DNA of 64,000 nucleotides from an uncultured Muribaculaceae bacterium (GTDB lineage Bacteria > Bacteroidota > Bacteroidia > Bacteroidales > Muribaculaceae): positions 21,293 through 85,292 of the forward strand of contig CANQWS010000009.1 of NCBI GenBank assembly GCA_947627615.1, written 5' to 3'. A program made the translations under genes and the position numbers. The notes under the pieces are model-generated. The model worked only from the letters and a program-made list of their open reading frames with translations. It made no database searches and was not told the origin of the DNA. This document shows, one piece after another, positions 1 through 11,300 of this stretch (position 1 is its first letter; every line of letters starts with the position of its first letter).

Positions 1-187
1 CACGAAGCACCAGATTGGTGGTGTCGTTGCCCACTATGACTTTTTCGTCGAACTCGGAATAATGCGGATGCCCCTTGACAATGGACGGTAATGATACGGA
101 ATCCGTAGAAACCTTCTGCGAGGCGCCTGCCGACAGGCCCGCTGTCAATATTGCTAAGGCAGTCAATGCCGTGGATAAAATTCTCAT
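1..187 (-). CDS. Secreted protein, N-terminal fragment (probable outer-membrane protein)
   Basis: Only the first 62 codons lie in the window, and the gene runs off the left edge. It starts with ATG at 187. The N-terminus is a clean signal peptide (MRILSTALTALAILTAGLSAGA) followed by a polar stretch containing HPHYSEFDEKVIVGNDT. From memory, a similar stretch precedes the beta-barrel in a family of Bacteroidales outer-membrane proteins related to the next gene upstream. It follows that gene by 9 bases on the same strand, so the two are probably co-transcribed and may be paralogues. The function is unknown. Confidence 0.6.
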   Translation of the reverse strand, partial: MRILSTALTALAILTAGLSAGASQKVSTDSVSLPSIVKGHPHYSEFDEKVIVGNDTTNLVLR

Positions 188-196
188 ATCAATTGC

Positions 197-952
197 TTAA
201 ATATAGAACGCCATGCCGAACTGCACGGAAAAGAGGTTGATTTTAAAGTTGGCATGACGCGAATTGCGCTTGGAAACCTGCACCTGGTCGGTTGTGGCTT
301 TGGTGTGCTTGTAGCCGAATCCGAGAACGCCGATGTTCACTTCAATGGCCGAGTAGTTGTTGAGAAACATTACGAATCCCGGAGTCAGACCTATGTTGAA
401 GGAAAAGTTGCTCTCGAAGGTTCCGGTCAGATGCCTGTTGTCGCCCTGTCCGCCGGTATAGTTGGAGTAACGGGTCTGTCCGCCTCCGAGTTCCAGCTGA
501 AGTTCGTTGAAAAGTCCGAATCGGCGGTTGTTGCCGAACGAAATGTAGTTGCGCAGAACTCCTATGGCATAGTAATTATGGCTGATTCCGTCGAGATGGT
601 CGGCATCAAACGAGGTCTCCGAGTCAAGAATGAAAGAGCCGTCGTCGAGATTACCCTTGCTTCTCGTGTAGCCGAACTTCATACCGGCGGCAAGATTGTC
701 CTTGAAAGCATAGAGCAACATGGGCGTAACGCGGAATGTGTAGGCATCGCCGCTAAGATTCTCGAAAATAAAGAACTGGTAGTTGTTCTGGTCACTGTGG
801 GAATAGCCGACACTGACACCGGTTATCCACTGGCCTTTGGGAATGAACGAAATCTGTTCAATATCCCGTTTGAAATGCTCCTGCGCCATGACTCCGGCAG
901 GCAGAAGCACTGCAAGTATCATGAGAGCTATGATTCTGGTCGCTTTTATCAT
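197..952 (-). CDS. Predicted outer-membrane beta-barrel protein
   Basis: This 251-residue protein has an N-terminal signal peptide (about residues 1-23, ending VMAQ). The rest looks like a small beta-barrel: alternating hydrophobic strands, many Gly and aromatic residues, segments such as GVSVGYSHSDQ, AAGMKFGYTRSKG and INIGVLGFGYKHTK, and a C-terminal strand ending in an aromatic-hydrophobic pattern (SVQFGMAFYI). The motif IPKGQWITG early in the mature protein marks a Bacteroidales family of unknown function. It is the second gene of a three-gene minus-strand operon, 59 bases after the DUF4493-type lipoprotein, so it may carry or display that lipoprotein. That link is an inference from position only. 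Confidence 0.7.
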   Translation of the reverse strand: MIKATRIIALMILAVLLPAGVMAQEHFKRDIEQISFIPKGQWITGVSVGYSHSDQNNYQFFIFENLSGDAYTFRVTPMLLYAFKDNLAAGMKFGYTRSKGNLDDGSFILDSETSFDADHLDGISHNYYAIGVLRNYISFGNNRRFGLFNELQLELGGGQTRYSNYTGGQGDNRHLTGTFESNFSFNIGLTPGFVMFLNNYSAIEVNIGVLGFGYKHTKATTDQVQVSKRNSRHANFKINLFSVQFGMAFYI

Positions 953-1011
953 TGGTTGTTTAGTTATGTGATTCGTGACTGGTTGCTGTTGTTAACAAGT
1001 TTACGGTTTTG

Positions 1012-3570
1012 TCAGAAATAGGAGAGAGTGAGGCCCTGAACCCACAGGGTACCCCCTATGGAACTGGCCGTCACCGGATCCGGCAATGTGGTTATGTTAG
1101 AGCTTTCATAATCTATGTCGCCGACATATCGGGAGGATGAAATCATGATTGACAGGCGGGTGGCCTTGACTCCGAAAAAGCCGTCGTAGCTCAGCGGCAC
1201 ACTGAAAGCCGTGTAGGTCAGTGCCGCCGGAAGATAGGAGGTGCTGGAAGCAATGACCTGCTCCCGGCCATCGACGTTTCCGAAGACCTTAACTATTATG
1301 GCGCCGCAATCGCCCAGAGCATTTCCACCGGGGGTGAACCGGTAGGTTCCGTTGACATTGACCGGGCGGGAGGTGAAAGGGATGCCCTCGGTGTAGGTCT
1401 CGGAAAGCGTGGCCGGGTCAAACGCGTAGGAGCCGAGAAAGAGCTTTCCGGCCGCCCGGTATTTTATGTGCGGAACGTTGGGGTTGTAGGGAAGGAAATT
1501 ATCAGGCTTCTGGCGGTAGTTGGCGATTTCCTCGCCGCTTACGTCCCACGCCACAGACTGCAGTTTCACCGCAAAATATCCCTCTATGTTATCCACCTCC
1601 GAGATAACCGAGGGCTCGAGGTACCAGGTGTTGATATTCGATGCCGCGGTACAGAAAGTCTTGGAGTTGGTGTTGGCCCACCGACGGGGCACCTGAACCT
1701 TGAAGGAGGTGTGGTTCTGACGGTTGAATATGTCAATTATTGACTGGCTGTAACGTCCGCCGCTGGGCATTTCGGCGAATTTAATGGCGTCATCACGGTC
1801 CTCGAAATCACTGTTTTCCACCTGAAGCGTCCGTTCGGTGCGTATTTCAGTCTCCGGAGTGAAATCGCCCTCTGAAGGATTGGATATTATGGCCGATTTG
1901 ATCCTGTAGGAGCGGTTGGGCTCGAGGCTTCCTATATATAACACTCCCTCGTCGGGCTGACGGTTAAGCGACGTCACTTTGTTGCCATCGACATAGAGGT
2001 TTACCATTGAAGTTATCAGCGCCCTCAGTTCGGAATCCGGAGTCTCGATGCGCACCATGGCGGAAAGTGCGTAGGGGTCGACCGAGATGCTGTAGGAGGG
2101 GGAAACACGCTTAAGTGTTGCGTTGGCCAGAACATTGCCGCAATAAATGATTCTCACGGGCAGCTGGCTGTAGGTCCCTTTTATGGCCTGGAATCTCACC
2201 GCATACTCCCCTTCACCGCGCCGCTCGATATTCTCCACGGGGCATTCAACCCAGGCGCCTCTGGAGTCAAGGGCCTCGATTGAAAGATTGTCCTCAAGGT
2301 CGCCGCTATGGCTAAGGAGCACGATTTCGGCCACGTTCACACCTATAATTATATCGCTTACGCTGACAACGCTGATGGTCACCGGAAGCAGATTGATGTC
2401 AAGACTTACGGGTTGTGACATCTTCCCCGCCGCACTGACGGCTGAAAGGATGAATTTAGCACCCTGCGGCGATTCATTGTAACGCAGATGCCCTATCACA
2501 TCGGACAACACCACGCGCCGGATTGTTCCGGAGGCATTGCGCTCGATTCCGAGGCCGAGATCGGCGAGACGGCCCATGACATTGTCAGGCGCCTTGGCAA
2601 GGTCAATCTGAGCGGGCCAGCCTTTTGAAATCAGTGACGGGGCTATGGTATTCAGCACAAGAGAGGCAGCATCGGCTTCGGTCACCGAGAAAGCGATCTC
2701 GTCGGCAGGCAGGTCTCCCTCGGGAACATTCACCGGCACACCCGGCACGAATCCTTCGGCGATAATGGCGGGGGCTTTCATGGCAAGCAGCTCCCCGGTA
2801 ATGTGTATACTGCCGACCTCGGTATCGTCGACAAAGGCGGTCACAAGAGGCTCCTGCGCACCGTCCGTCACGAAACGGACTTTGTAGAGGCGTCCGCCCG
2901 CGGAGTTGTCGATACCGGCTATGTTGACAGTTGCGCTCTGTCCCTGCTCGGTTGTAACCGAAAGCGCGAGAGATATATCGCCGGGATTGACGAACGCAAG
3001 GCGCGTCTCGTCCGAGGGGTAATCCACGTAGGAGTAACCGGCGGAGTGAATGACAGCTCCCACTGAAGCGAACGAGACAACAAGTTCCTGATCGAAACTG
3101 ATTTCAATGGCGGAGGAAACGAGAGATGCCTTCAATGTCACGTCCTGTTCGGAGCCGCTTTCCAGCATGACAGACTGGCTGCCGCTGAACAACGGCCGCG
3201 CTATGCCCTCGCATTCGGTTGCGGAACTGGAGGTCCGGGCGGTGTAACGTCCCGGCCTGAGAAGTTCCTCGGATGGATATTGACCGATGGATTCCCACGT
3301 GTGGTCATATCGTCCGTCGTCGGCCGAAAGAGAAAAGCTCATTGCCGACTGCAGCGGCAGATACTCTTCGGGGAGCGAAATGTCGCCCGAAGCAGCTGTG
3401 ACCTTGGGGTCAATGACAATATGGGGGGTGATGCGGACTGCGCCCTCGCGCTCCACTTCCGTGGCTTCCTCGCACGAAGAGAAAATCCACACGAATGCGA
3501 GAGCCACGGCCACAACCTTAGCAGGGACGCATATCAAACTATGAATCAGATTGTTGATAGTCTGCACCAC
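1012..3570 (-). CDS. DUF4493-type lipoprotein with PCMD-like C-terminal domain
   Basis: This is an 852-residue predicted lipoprotein. A hydrophobic segment at residues 18-31 leads to a lipobox ending at Cys33, followed by Glu-Glu, which fits the acidic surface-export signal of Bacteroidota lipoproteins. The N-terminal third resembles the DUF4493 repeat family, with the pattern in which a distribution of values is returned for an element (YTARTSSS, then GSQSVMLESGSEQDVTLKASLVSSAIEISFDQ). A middle section looks like Ig-like beta domains. The last 270 residues resemble the putative carbohydrate-metabolism (PCMD) jelly-roll domain. A glycan-binding surface protein is likely, but the ligand is unknown. 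The first gene of its operon, it precedes two outer-membrane proteins. Confidence 0.7.
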   Translation of the reverse strand: MVQTINNLIHSLICVPAKVVAVALAFVWIFSSCEEATEVEREGAVRITPHIVIDPKVTAASGDISLPEEYLPLQSAMSFSLSADDGRYDHTWESIGQYPSEELLRPGRYTARTSSSATECEGIARPLFSGSQSVMLESGSEQDVTLKASLVSSAIEISFDQELVVSFASVGAVIHSAGYSYVDYPSDETRLAFVNPGDISLALSVTTEQGQSATVNIAGIDNSAGGRLYKVRFVTDGAQEPLVTAFVDDTEVGSIHITGELLAMKAPAIIAEGFVPGVPVNVPEGDLPADEIAFSVTEADAASLVLNTIAPSLISKGWPAQIDLAKAPDNVMGRLADLGLGIERNASGTIRRVVLSDVIGHLRYNESPQGAKFILSAVSAAGKMSQPVSLDINLLPVTISVVSVSDIIIGVNVAEIVLLSHSGDLEDNLSIEALDSRGAWVECPVENIERRGEGEYAVRFQAIKGTYSQLPVRIIYCGNVLANATLKRVSPSYSISVDPYALSAMVRIETPDSELRALITSMVNLYVDGNKVTSLNRQPDEGVLYIGSLEPNRSYRIKSAIISNPSEGDFTPETEIRTERTLQVENSDFEDRDDAIKFAEMPSGGRYSQSIIDIFNRQNHTSFKVQVPRRWANTNSKTFCTAASNINTWYLEPSVISEVDNIEGYFAVKLQSVAWDVSGEEIANYRQKPDNFLPYNPNVPHIKYRAAGKLFLGSYAFDPATLSETYTEGIPFTSRPVNVNGTYRFTPGGNALGDCGAIIVKVFGNVDGREQVIASSTSYLPAALTYTAFSVPLSYDGFFGVKATRLSIMISSSRYVGDIDYESSNITTLPDPVTASSIGGTLWVQGLTLSYF

Positions 3571-3702
3571 TTTTAAATCTACATCTTGGAAAATTTATTC
3601 GGTAAAGGTAGGGATTTTTCGCCGAATGAATGCCATTTCATCCCTATTATTTTTAACGTATTTTTAACGGACGGACGCTCCGGTCAAAACGAGGTGTGTA
3701 CT

Positions 3703-3718
3703 GTTCATAGCCATGAAC
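3703..3718. repeat. Short perfect inverted repeat (GTTCAT-AGCC-ATGAAC)
   Basis: A six-base perfect inverted repeat with a four-base loop lies between the start of the DUF4493-type gene and the end of the broken Nim-like gene. It has no T-run, so it is a weak terminator candidate. The rest of 3571-3804 shows no gene that I can support. Confidence 0.35.
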
Positions 3719-3804
3719 ATACCCGTTGTGGCTCATCCTGTCAGGAGCCGTCCATCTCATGGAACAGAATGAGGAAATGCTTCAAAAAGGTGCGTTTCGG
3801 AGCG

Positions 3805-4284
3805 TCATCGCTGACGGGTCAGTTCTATAGCCTCCTTACCGGTAATAAGGTCAATGTCGATACGGACAATGCATACGGTCTTAAGGAAGCGGGCGATTTC
3901 ATCCGTCGGGTCAATTCCGGGACTGTATTTGTTGCACAAAAGGTGCAATGCTTCGAGCCGATCCGTTTCATCCTCAACTATTTCGGCTTTGCCGAAAACG
4001 ATTAGGCTGCGGAAGTATGACGTGAATTCTCCGGGAATCACATCATCTTTCCCGACCACACACATCTAACATCTTGGATTGCGGCGTATGCTGTCGGTTT
4101 TATGCCACTGACGGGCGCAATGAACATAGATTGCCTCGCCGTCATACACATAATTGACAGGCACTGCGTAAGGATACCCGTCATCACCGGCCACAGCCCA
4201 TACGGCATACTTTCCCTCAGCCAGAATCCTCCGGGACTCAGCTTCAGGCAATTCCTGCCTGAATCGTCTCATTTTTCTTTCCAT
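3805..4284 (-). pseudogene. Nim-like / pyridoxamine-phosphate-oxidase-fold flavoprotein, interrupted by an in-frame TAG
   Basis: Two consecutive minus-strand ORFs, 4066-4284 (72 residues) and 3805-4065 (86 residues), are in the same frame and separated only by a TAG codon at 4066-4068. Together they give the 159-residue length and order of the NimA-like split-barrel flavoproteins. The first half has EGKYAVWAVAGDDGYPYAVPVNYVYDGEAIYVHCA and WHKTDSIRRNP. The second has CVVGKDDVIPGEFTSYFRS, IVFGKAEIVED and CNKYSPGIDPTDE. In the family, these proteins bind FMN and some confer nitroimidazole resistance. The sequence on both sides of the TAG is well preserved, so the break is recent, a sequencing error, or read through. 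It lies 1 base after the SMR gene and is probably co-transcribed with it. Confidence 0.8.
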
Positions 4285-4285
4285 A

Positions 4286-4609
4286 TCATCCCATTACCTT
4301 TAATCCCATGATCGAGAGAATCAGGGTGGTTATAAAGAATATCCGCCAGAAAGTGGCAGGTTCGTTAAAGAAAATGATGCCTACCCCCACGGCACCAACC
4401 GCTCCGATCCCGGTCCACACGGGGTAGACCGTACCGATAGGAAGCCTTTCGGCAGCTTTTGCCATTAAAAACATACTGAGTGCCAGCGCGCATAGGAAAC
4501 CGATCCACCACAACGCCAATTCCTGACCGGCTGCTGTTTTGGTCTTGCCGAGGCAAAAGGTAAAACCAACCTCCATAAGCCCGGCGAAAATCAGAATAAT
4601 CCAAGACAT
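4286..4609 (-). CDS. Small multidrug resistance (SMR) family exporter, SugE/Gdx-like
   Basis: This 107-residue protein has four predicted membrane helices, the standard SMR length and layout. Helix 1 contains the essential Glu (residue 13, in GLMEVGF). The segment PIGTVYPVWTGIGAVGAVGVGIIFFNE in helix 3 is the SMR signature. The VWTGIGAVGA form is typical of the SugE/Gdx branch, which exports guanidinium and quaternary ammonium compounds. The substrate here is inferred from the family. It is the first gene of a two-gene transcription unit with the broken Nim-like gene, whose ATG lies 1 base after this stop. It is transcribed divergently from ruvA. Confidence 0.88.
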   Translation of the reverse strand: MSWIILIFAGLMEVGFTFCLGKTKTAAGQELALWWIGFLCALALSMFLMAKAAERLPIGTVYPVWTGIGAVGAVGVGIIFFNEPATFWRIFFITTLILSIMGLKVMG

Positions 4610-4670
4610 AGTTTTGAACCAGCCTATTCGAGGGCTGCAGCAATACCCGGCGTCTCCTTCTAAGGCACTA

Positions 4671-4678
4671 CAAAGTTA
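4671..4678 (-). promoter_or_regulatory. Probable -7 box (TAACTTTG) for the SMR/Nim-like operon
   Basis: TAACTTTG on the minus strand matches the Bacteroidota -7 consensus TAnnTTTG. No clear TTTG lies 19-20 bases upstream; that stretch is T-rich. The box is 61 bases upstream of the SMR start and shares a short divergent region with the ruvA promoter. Confidence 0.5.
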
Positions 4679-4703
4679 ACAATTTTCAGCGAAAAAAGTA
4701 AAA

Positions 4704-4735
4704 TTTGCGGGTTCGGGCGAATATGCGTATTTTTG
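4704..4735 (+). promoter_or_regulatory. Consensus Bacteroidota sigma-70-type promoter for the ruvA-sprA-ABC-F operon
   Basis: TTTG at 4704-4707, a 20-base spacer and TATTTTTG at 4728-4735 make a full match to the TTTG/TAnnTTTG promoter. Transcription should start near 4742. That rules out the longer in-frame ruvA start at 4705 and supports the ATG at 4780. Confidence 0.8.
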
Positions 4736-4779
4736 TATGGAAATTGTTTTCCATATCCAACAATCACATCTTTACGCAG

Positions 4780-5361
4780 ATGATAGAATATATCCGAGGC
4801 ACTCTTGCCGAACTGACTCCCACTTATGCCATTATAGAAACCGGTGGCATAGGCTATATGGCCTGCATCACCCTGCCGGCATATACCGCGCTTGAAGGAC
4901 AGAAGGAAGCGCGTCTGCTCATCCATGAGTCAATCCGCGAGGACGCCTATCAATTATACGGTTTTGTCACCGAACAGGAACGGTCACTGTTCCGGGCGCT
5001 CATAGGAGTGTCGGGCGTAGGAGCCAACACAGCCAGGATGATATTGTCGTCGGTTCCGGCGGCAGAACTTGAGAATGTCATAGTTGCGGGCGACCATTCA
5101 AGGCTCAAAAATGTCAAGGGCATAGGAACAAAAACGGCCCAGCGCATCATTGTGGACCTCCGGGATAAAATAAAACCCTCGGGTGATGCGTTAATAAGTC
5201 AGCCTGTAGCAGCCAATGAAATCTACGATGAGGCTCTTGCCGCGCTTACCATGCTCGGATTTACCCGCCAGCAAAGCCAGAAAGCGCTGAAAAAGATCTT
5301 TGAGGCCGACCCGACGGTAAAAGTCGAGACCGCAATCAAGAAAGCACTCGCCATGATGTGA
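4780..5361 (+). CDS. ruvA: Holliday junction branch migration protein RuvA
   Basis: This 193-residue protein, the usual RuvA length, forms the tetramer that binds four-way junctions and recruits the RuvB motor. The N-terminal OB domain begins MIEYIRGTLAELTPTYAIIETGGIGY. Two helix-hairpin-helix motifs follow (ALIGVSGVGANTARMIL and LKNVKGIGTKTAQRIIVDL), then a flexible linker and the RuvB-interacting C-terminal domain (DEALAALTMLGFTRQQSQKALKKIF). I chose the ATG at 4780 because the protein then starts at the conserved MIEYIRG and the promoter lies at 4704-4735. Its TGA overlaps the GTG of the next gene. Confidence 0.95.
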   Translation: MIEYIRGTLAELTPTYAIIETGGIGYMACITLPAYTALEGQKEARLLIHESIREDAYQLYGFVTEQERSLFRALIGVSGVGANTARMILSSVPAAELENVIVAGDHSRLKNVKGIGTKTAQRIIVDLRDKIKPSGDALISQPVAANEIYDEALAALTMLGFTRQQSQKALKKIFEADPTVKVETAIKKALAMM

Positions 5362-8300
5362 TAGAAAAGGCGGCTTTCTACGGGCTTAACAGATTCTCCA
5401 CTGTGACCAATAAAAAGACCGACATAAAACGACACATAGACAATAGGCGCGGACACCTGAGGCAATGGCTTATTCTGCCGATGCTTGTGGCGCTTGCCGT
5501 GCTGTCGACAATGTTGGCCGGCGCCCAGTACAACAAATCGAAAATAAATCCTCCCGCACCACCGCCTCCGCCGCTTCCGCCGATTGACTCCATCATGCTG
5601 CCCTCGCCCGTGCAGCAGACCGTTCCGCAGAGCTACGAGGAACTGATGGGACGGGAGTTCGCCAATGACCTCGCCACACCCACGAATGTGCGCACGGTCA
5701 CTGACTATGACCCCGCGTCGGGCTGCTATTATATACGCACGCGCGTGGGCGACATGGATATAACCACTCCGTTCATCCTGACCCAGAAACAATACAATGA
5801 CTGGCAGACCCGGAAATCCATGACCGAGTACTACTGCAAGCGCAATGCCGACGCCCTGACCCAGAAAGAGAAGCAGCCGTTTGACATTCTCGACATGAAT
5901 TTCGCTCTCGGCCCGCTCGAAAAAATCTTCGGCCCCGGCGGAGTCAGGCTGCGCACTCAGGGATCGGTCCAGATTGACATGGGCATCAAATCCAGCAAGA
6001 CCGACAATCCGGCCCTGTCCATGGATTCGCGCCGCCACACTTTCTTTGACTTCGACCAGAAAATCCAGGCCACGGTGCAGGCTTCAGTGGGCGACCGCAT
6101 GAACTTCAACATGACCTACAACACCGACGCCACTTTTGACTTCGATTCCAAGAACCTCAAGCTGCAATATGAGGGCAAGGAGGACGACATTGTCAAGAGC
6201 ATCGAGGCCGGAAACGTGAGCCTGACCACCGGGTCGTCGCTTATACGAGGCTCCACGGCCCTGTTCGGTATCAAATCCAAGCTCCAGTTCGGCAAGCTTA
6301 CGGCCACGGCACTCGTGTCGCAGCAGAACTCGGAATCACGCTCGGTGTCCACGAAAGGCGGCGCACAGACCACCTCGTTCGAGGTCAGCGCCGATGAGTA
6401 TGACCAGAACCGGCACTTCTTTCTCGCGCAGTTTTTCCGCGACAACTACGACCAGTGGGCCTCACGCCTGCCTTACGTGGCGTCGGGAATCCAGATTACG
6501 CGTGTTGAAGTGTGGGTCACCAACAAATCGGGCAATTTCAACCAGAGCCGAAACGTAGTGGCGTTCATGGACCTCGGAGAGAACCGGCTGCTGGCCAACT
6601 CCTACTGGCAGACGGATCCCACGTATCCGAACCCGTGCAACGCCTCCAACAATCTTCTCTCCGTAATCAAAACCGAATATCCCGAAGCCCGCAACATCAA
6701 CAATGTGACTCAGGTTCTCGCGCCGCTGGCCGCCTACGGGATAGAGGGAGGTCACGATTTCGAGAAAGTGGAGAGCGCGCGCCTGCTCACCGAAAGCGAG
6801 TACACCCTGAACCCCACTCTCGGCTACATCTCGTTCAAGAGCCAGATGAACAGCGACGACGTGCTCGGAGTTGCATTTGAGTACACCTACAACGGCCGCG
6901 TGTTCCAGGTGGGCGAATTCTCCGGCGACATAACCTCGACCTCACAGTCGCTCTACGTGAAGATGCTGAAAGGCACCACCATAAGCACCAGCCTTCCGGT
7001 ATGGAAGCTGATGATGAAAAACGTTTATTCGCTGGGCGCCTATCAGCTTCAGAAACAGAACTTCAAGCTTCAGGTCAAGTATCTGTCGGACACCACCGGA
7101 ACACGCATAAACTATCTCCCTGTGCCCGGGCTTTCCGACAAGCCGCTGCTTCAGGTGATGAATCTTGACCGATTGGATTCCAATCAGGAATCGAATTCCG
7201 ACGGATTCTTCGATTACGTCGAGGGCTACATCGTGCAGTCCTCGTCGGGCAAAATCATCTTCCCTGTTGTCGAACCGTTCGGCTCGCATCTGGCAAAAGC
7301 CATAGGCAATCCGGTCATAGCGGAGAAATACGTCTATCAGGAGCTTTATGACTCCACCCTCATTGTGGCCCGCCAGTTCGCCGACAAGAACAAATTCCTT
7401 CTCACGGGTGAATATCAGGCCTCGTCAGGCTCCCAGATAAGGCTCAACGCCATGAACGTGCCCCGCGGATCGGTCGTGGTCACCGCAGGCGGTGTCACCC
7501 TGACGGAAAATTCGGACTACACCGTGGACTATTCCATGGGCATCGTGACCATCACCAACCAGAGCATCATAGATTCCGGCCAGAGCATCAACGTTACCCT
7601 TGAGAACCAGTCACTGTTCTCCACCCAGCGCAAGACCCTTCTGGGACTTGACCTGAACTACAGATTCAGCGACAACTTCAATATCGGCGGAACCATTCTC
7701 CACTATGGCGAGAAATCGCTGACGGAGAAGGTGAACATAGGCGACGAGACCGTCAACAACACCATGCTGGGCATAAACTTCGCCTACAACAAGGATTTCA
7801 TGTGGCTCACGAATCTGCTCAACAAGATACCGACCGTCAACGCCACAGCACCGTCGCGCATAGCGCTCCAGGGCGAATTCGCCCAGCTCATGCCCCACAA
7901 GCAGAAGAGCGGAAGCAACAAGGGCAGCTCCTACATAGACGATTTTGAATCGGCACAGACAGGCATAGACCTGCGCTCGCCCTATTCCTGGTTCCTTGCC
8001 TCAACGCCTTACGACAACTCTTCATCGGCCCTCTTCCCCGAGGCCGCTCTGAGCAACAACGTGGACTACGGCAAGAACCGCGCACTGCTCAACTGGTACT
8101 ATATTGACCGTATGTTCACGTCCAGAAACTCATCGCTGGCTCCGGGCTACATACGCAACGACCTGGCCCAGCAGAGCAATCCCTACGTCCGCGAAATCAC
8201 ATATCACGAGATTTTCCCCGAACGTCAGATAACCTACGGCGAATCCTCGACCATCCAGACCCTGAACCTCTCGTTCTATCCCAACGAGCGCGGTCCCTAC

Positions 8301-11300
8301 AACCTTGACGCCGTGAACATTGACGAAAACGGATTCCTGACTCAGCCCGAAAAAAGATGGGGTGGAATAATGCGCCGTCTGGACAACACCAATTTCGAGC
8401 AGAGCAACATTGAGTACGTGCAGTTCTGGCTTCTCAACCCGTTCCTTGACCCGGAGAATCCCAACCGCGAGGGAGGCGACCTCTATTTCAATCTCGGAGA
8501 GGTGTCGGAAGACATTCTCAAAGACGGACTGAAAAGCTATGAGAACGGTCTGCCCTACAACGGGTCGACGGACAACACCAAGACCACTGCCTGGGGCCGC
8601 GTAAGCTCGGAAAACTCCCTGACCTACGCCTTCGACAACAGCAACGAGGCGCGCCGAAATCAGGACGTTGGTCTCGACGGACTTAAAAACGACGACGAGT
8701 TCACCTTCAATTCCTACTCCGATTATCTCGACAGGCTCCGCCAGCGCCTCTCGCCCGAAGCCATGCAGCAGATGGAGGGCGACATCTTCTCTCCCCTGAA
8801 CGACCCCGCCGGCGACAACTATCACTTCTACCGCGGATATGACTATGACGAGCAGCGGCTCGGCATTCTTGACCGCTACAAACGCTACAACGGCGTGGAA
8901 GGCAACTCCCTGTCGCCGGAAGAAGCCGGCGAACCGCTCTATCAGTCATCGCGCTCGCTGCCTGACGTGGAGGACATAAATCAGGACAACACCCTCAACG
9001 AATACGAACGTTACTACCAGTACAAGGTGTCAATCCGCCCGGAGGACCTTGTGGTGGGCAAGAACTACATCACGGACAAGCAGGTGTCAGTGGTGTCGAC
9101 CCGTGACGGAGGCGAGCTTGAAGTGGAATGGTACCAGTTCAAGATTCCGCTTGACGATTTTGAAAAGAAGGTGGGTTCAATCAGCGGCTTCTCCACAATC
9201 AGGTTCGTGCGCATGTTCATGACGGGATTCAAGAAAACGACCCACCTGCGTTTCGCCACACTGGAACTGGTTCGTGGCGACTGGTACACTTATGATTTCA
9301 ACCTCAACTCCCGCGGAGACGCTCCCGCCGACGGAAAACTGGACGTGTCGGTGGTGAACATCGAGGAAAACTCCGGACGCACTCCGGTGAACTATGTGTT
9401 GCCTCCGGGTGTGTCCCGCATCTCCGACCCGGGACAGTCACAGATAGTGCAGCTGAACGAGCAGTCACTCTCACTCAAGGTTACGGACCTTCAGGCCGGC
9501 GACGCCCGCGCGGTGTACCGCAACACTTCCCAGGACCTGCGAAACTACGCACGCCTGCAGATGTGGGTGCATGCCGAAAAGCTCATAGATGACTCCCGCA
9601 ATCTCGCCAACGGTGAACTGTCGGTGTTCGTGCGTCTGGGTTCGGATGTAAAGAACAACTTCTACGAGTATGAGGTTCCGCTCCGTCTCACTCCGTTCGG
9701 ACATTACTCCGACAATCCGTCGGACCGCGAGATAGTATGGCCTGAAAGCAACTATCTCAACTTCCGGCTTCAGAACCTCGTTGACCTCAAGAAACAACGC
9801 AACCAGGCCAAACGCGAGGGACAGGAAGGCGTAGGTTTCGGCGTACTATTCACCGGCCATGACCCCGATCACGAAAACAACCGCATGGCCGTGATGGGAA
9901 ATCCGTCGCTCAGCGACATCCGCGTGATGATGGTGGGCGTGAGGAACAACGCCGCATCGGTCAAGGACGGAATAGTGTGGATTAACGAGCTTAAGGTAAC
10001 CGATTTTGAAAGCTCCGGAGGCTGGGCGGCCGATGCCACGGCGCAGCTGGCCATGTCGGACATAGCCACGTTCAATTTCGGCTACCATCATGAATCGGCA
10101 GGATTCGGCGGTGTGGACCAGAGCCTCAACGAACGGCGCATGGACGATTTCACCCGTTACAACTTCGCGGTCCAGGCCGACGTGGGCCGGTTCCTTCCGG
10201 AAAAGGCCAAACTGCGCGCGCCCATATTCTATTCGATGACCAAGGAGACAACGACCCCCAAATACAATCCCCTTGATCAGGACGTGCTGCTCAAAGATGC
10301 CCTTGAAGGAGCCAGCAAACAGGAACAGGACTCGATCAAGGCATTCGCCCTCGAGCGCTCCACCCAGCAGAACTTCAGCGTTTCAGGGCTGCAGTTCGAT
10401 GTGCGCAGCAAGAATCCCATGCCATGGGACCCCGCCAACTTCACCCTGAATTTTTCATTCAGCAAGTCCTCGAAATCCGACCCCACCACCGAATACGAGA
10501 ATCTGAACGATTACCGCGGAAGTTTCCAGTACAGCTACACGCCCTACCTGAAACCGCTGAAACCGTTCCACAAGCTGATAAAGAGCAAATCGAAGAATCT
10601 CTCGTTTTTCCGTGACTGGGAACTGAACTGGCTGCCGTCGTCCATATCATTCCTGACCACCATGAGCAGGTATTACTACGAGCAGCAGACCCGGAGCGAG
10701 ACCGACGTAGACTTCCAGCTCCCCGTATCGGTGAGCAAGAACTTCCTCTGGGACCGCCAGCTTGCCCTTACGTGGAACCTGACCAAATCGCTGCAGCTCA
10801 CATTCAATTCCAACACCCAGGCAAGAATAGAAGAGCCGGTGGGAGCCGTGAACCGCAAGCTCTTCCCTGACAAATACAGGGAATGGCGTGACACGGTGTG
10901 GCAAAGCATACTACACATGGGTACCCCCTGGGCCTATAACCAGACATTCACCGGAAGCTACCGCGCGCCTTTCAACCGCATTCCCGTCATAGACTTCATT
11001 TCGGCTAACGCCACCTACAATGCCACCTACCGGTGGGACCGCGGCGCAACGGTGGAGGATGTCAATCTGGGAAATACCATCTCGAATCAGGCGAGCTGGA
11101 ATGTGGACGGACGCATCAACTTCGAGGGACTCTATTCCAAGAACAAATTCCTCAAGGCTGTCAACACAAGGTTCGCGTCAGGCCGCCGTGGGGCCATATC
11201 GAACCGCAAAGGGTCGAAAAACAACAAGCCTCTCACGCCGAAGCCCAAACGTTTTGAAAGGACGTTTGCCCTCAAGCCCGACACATCCATCATCATAAAG

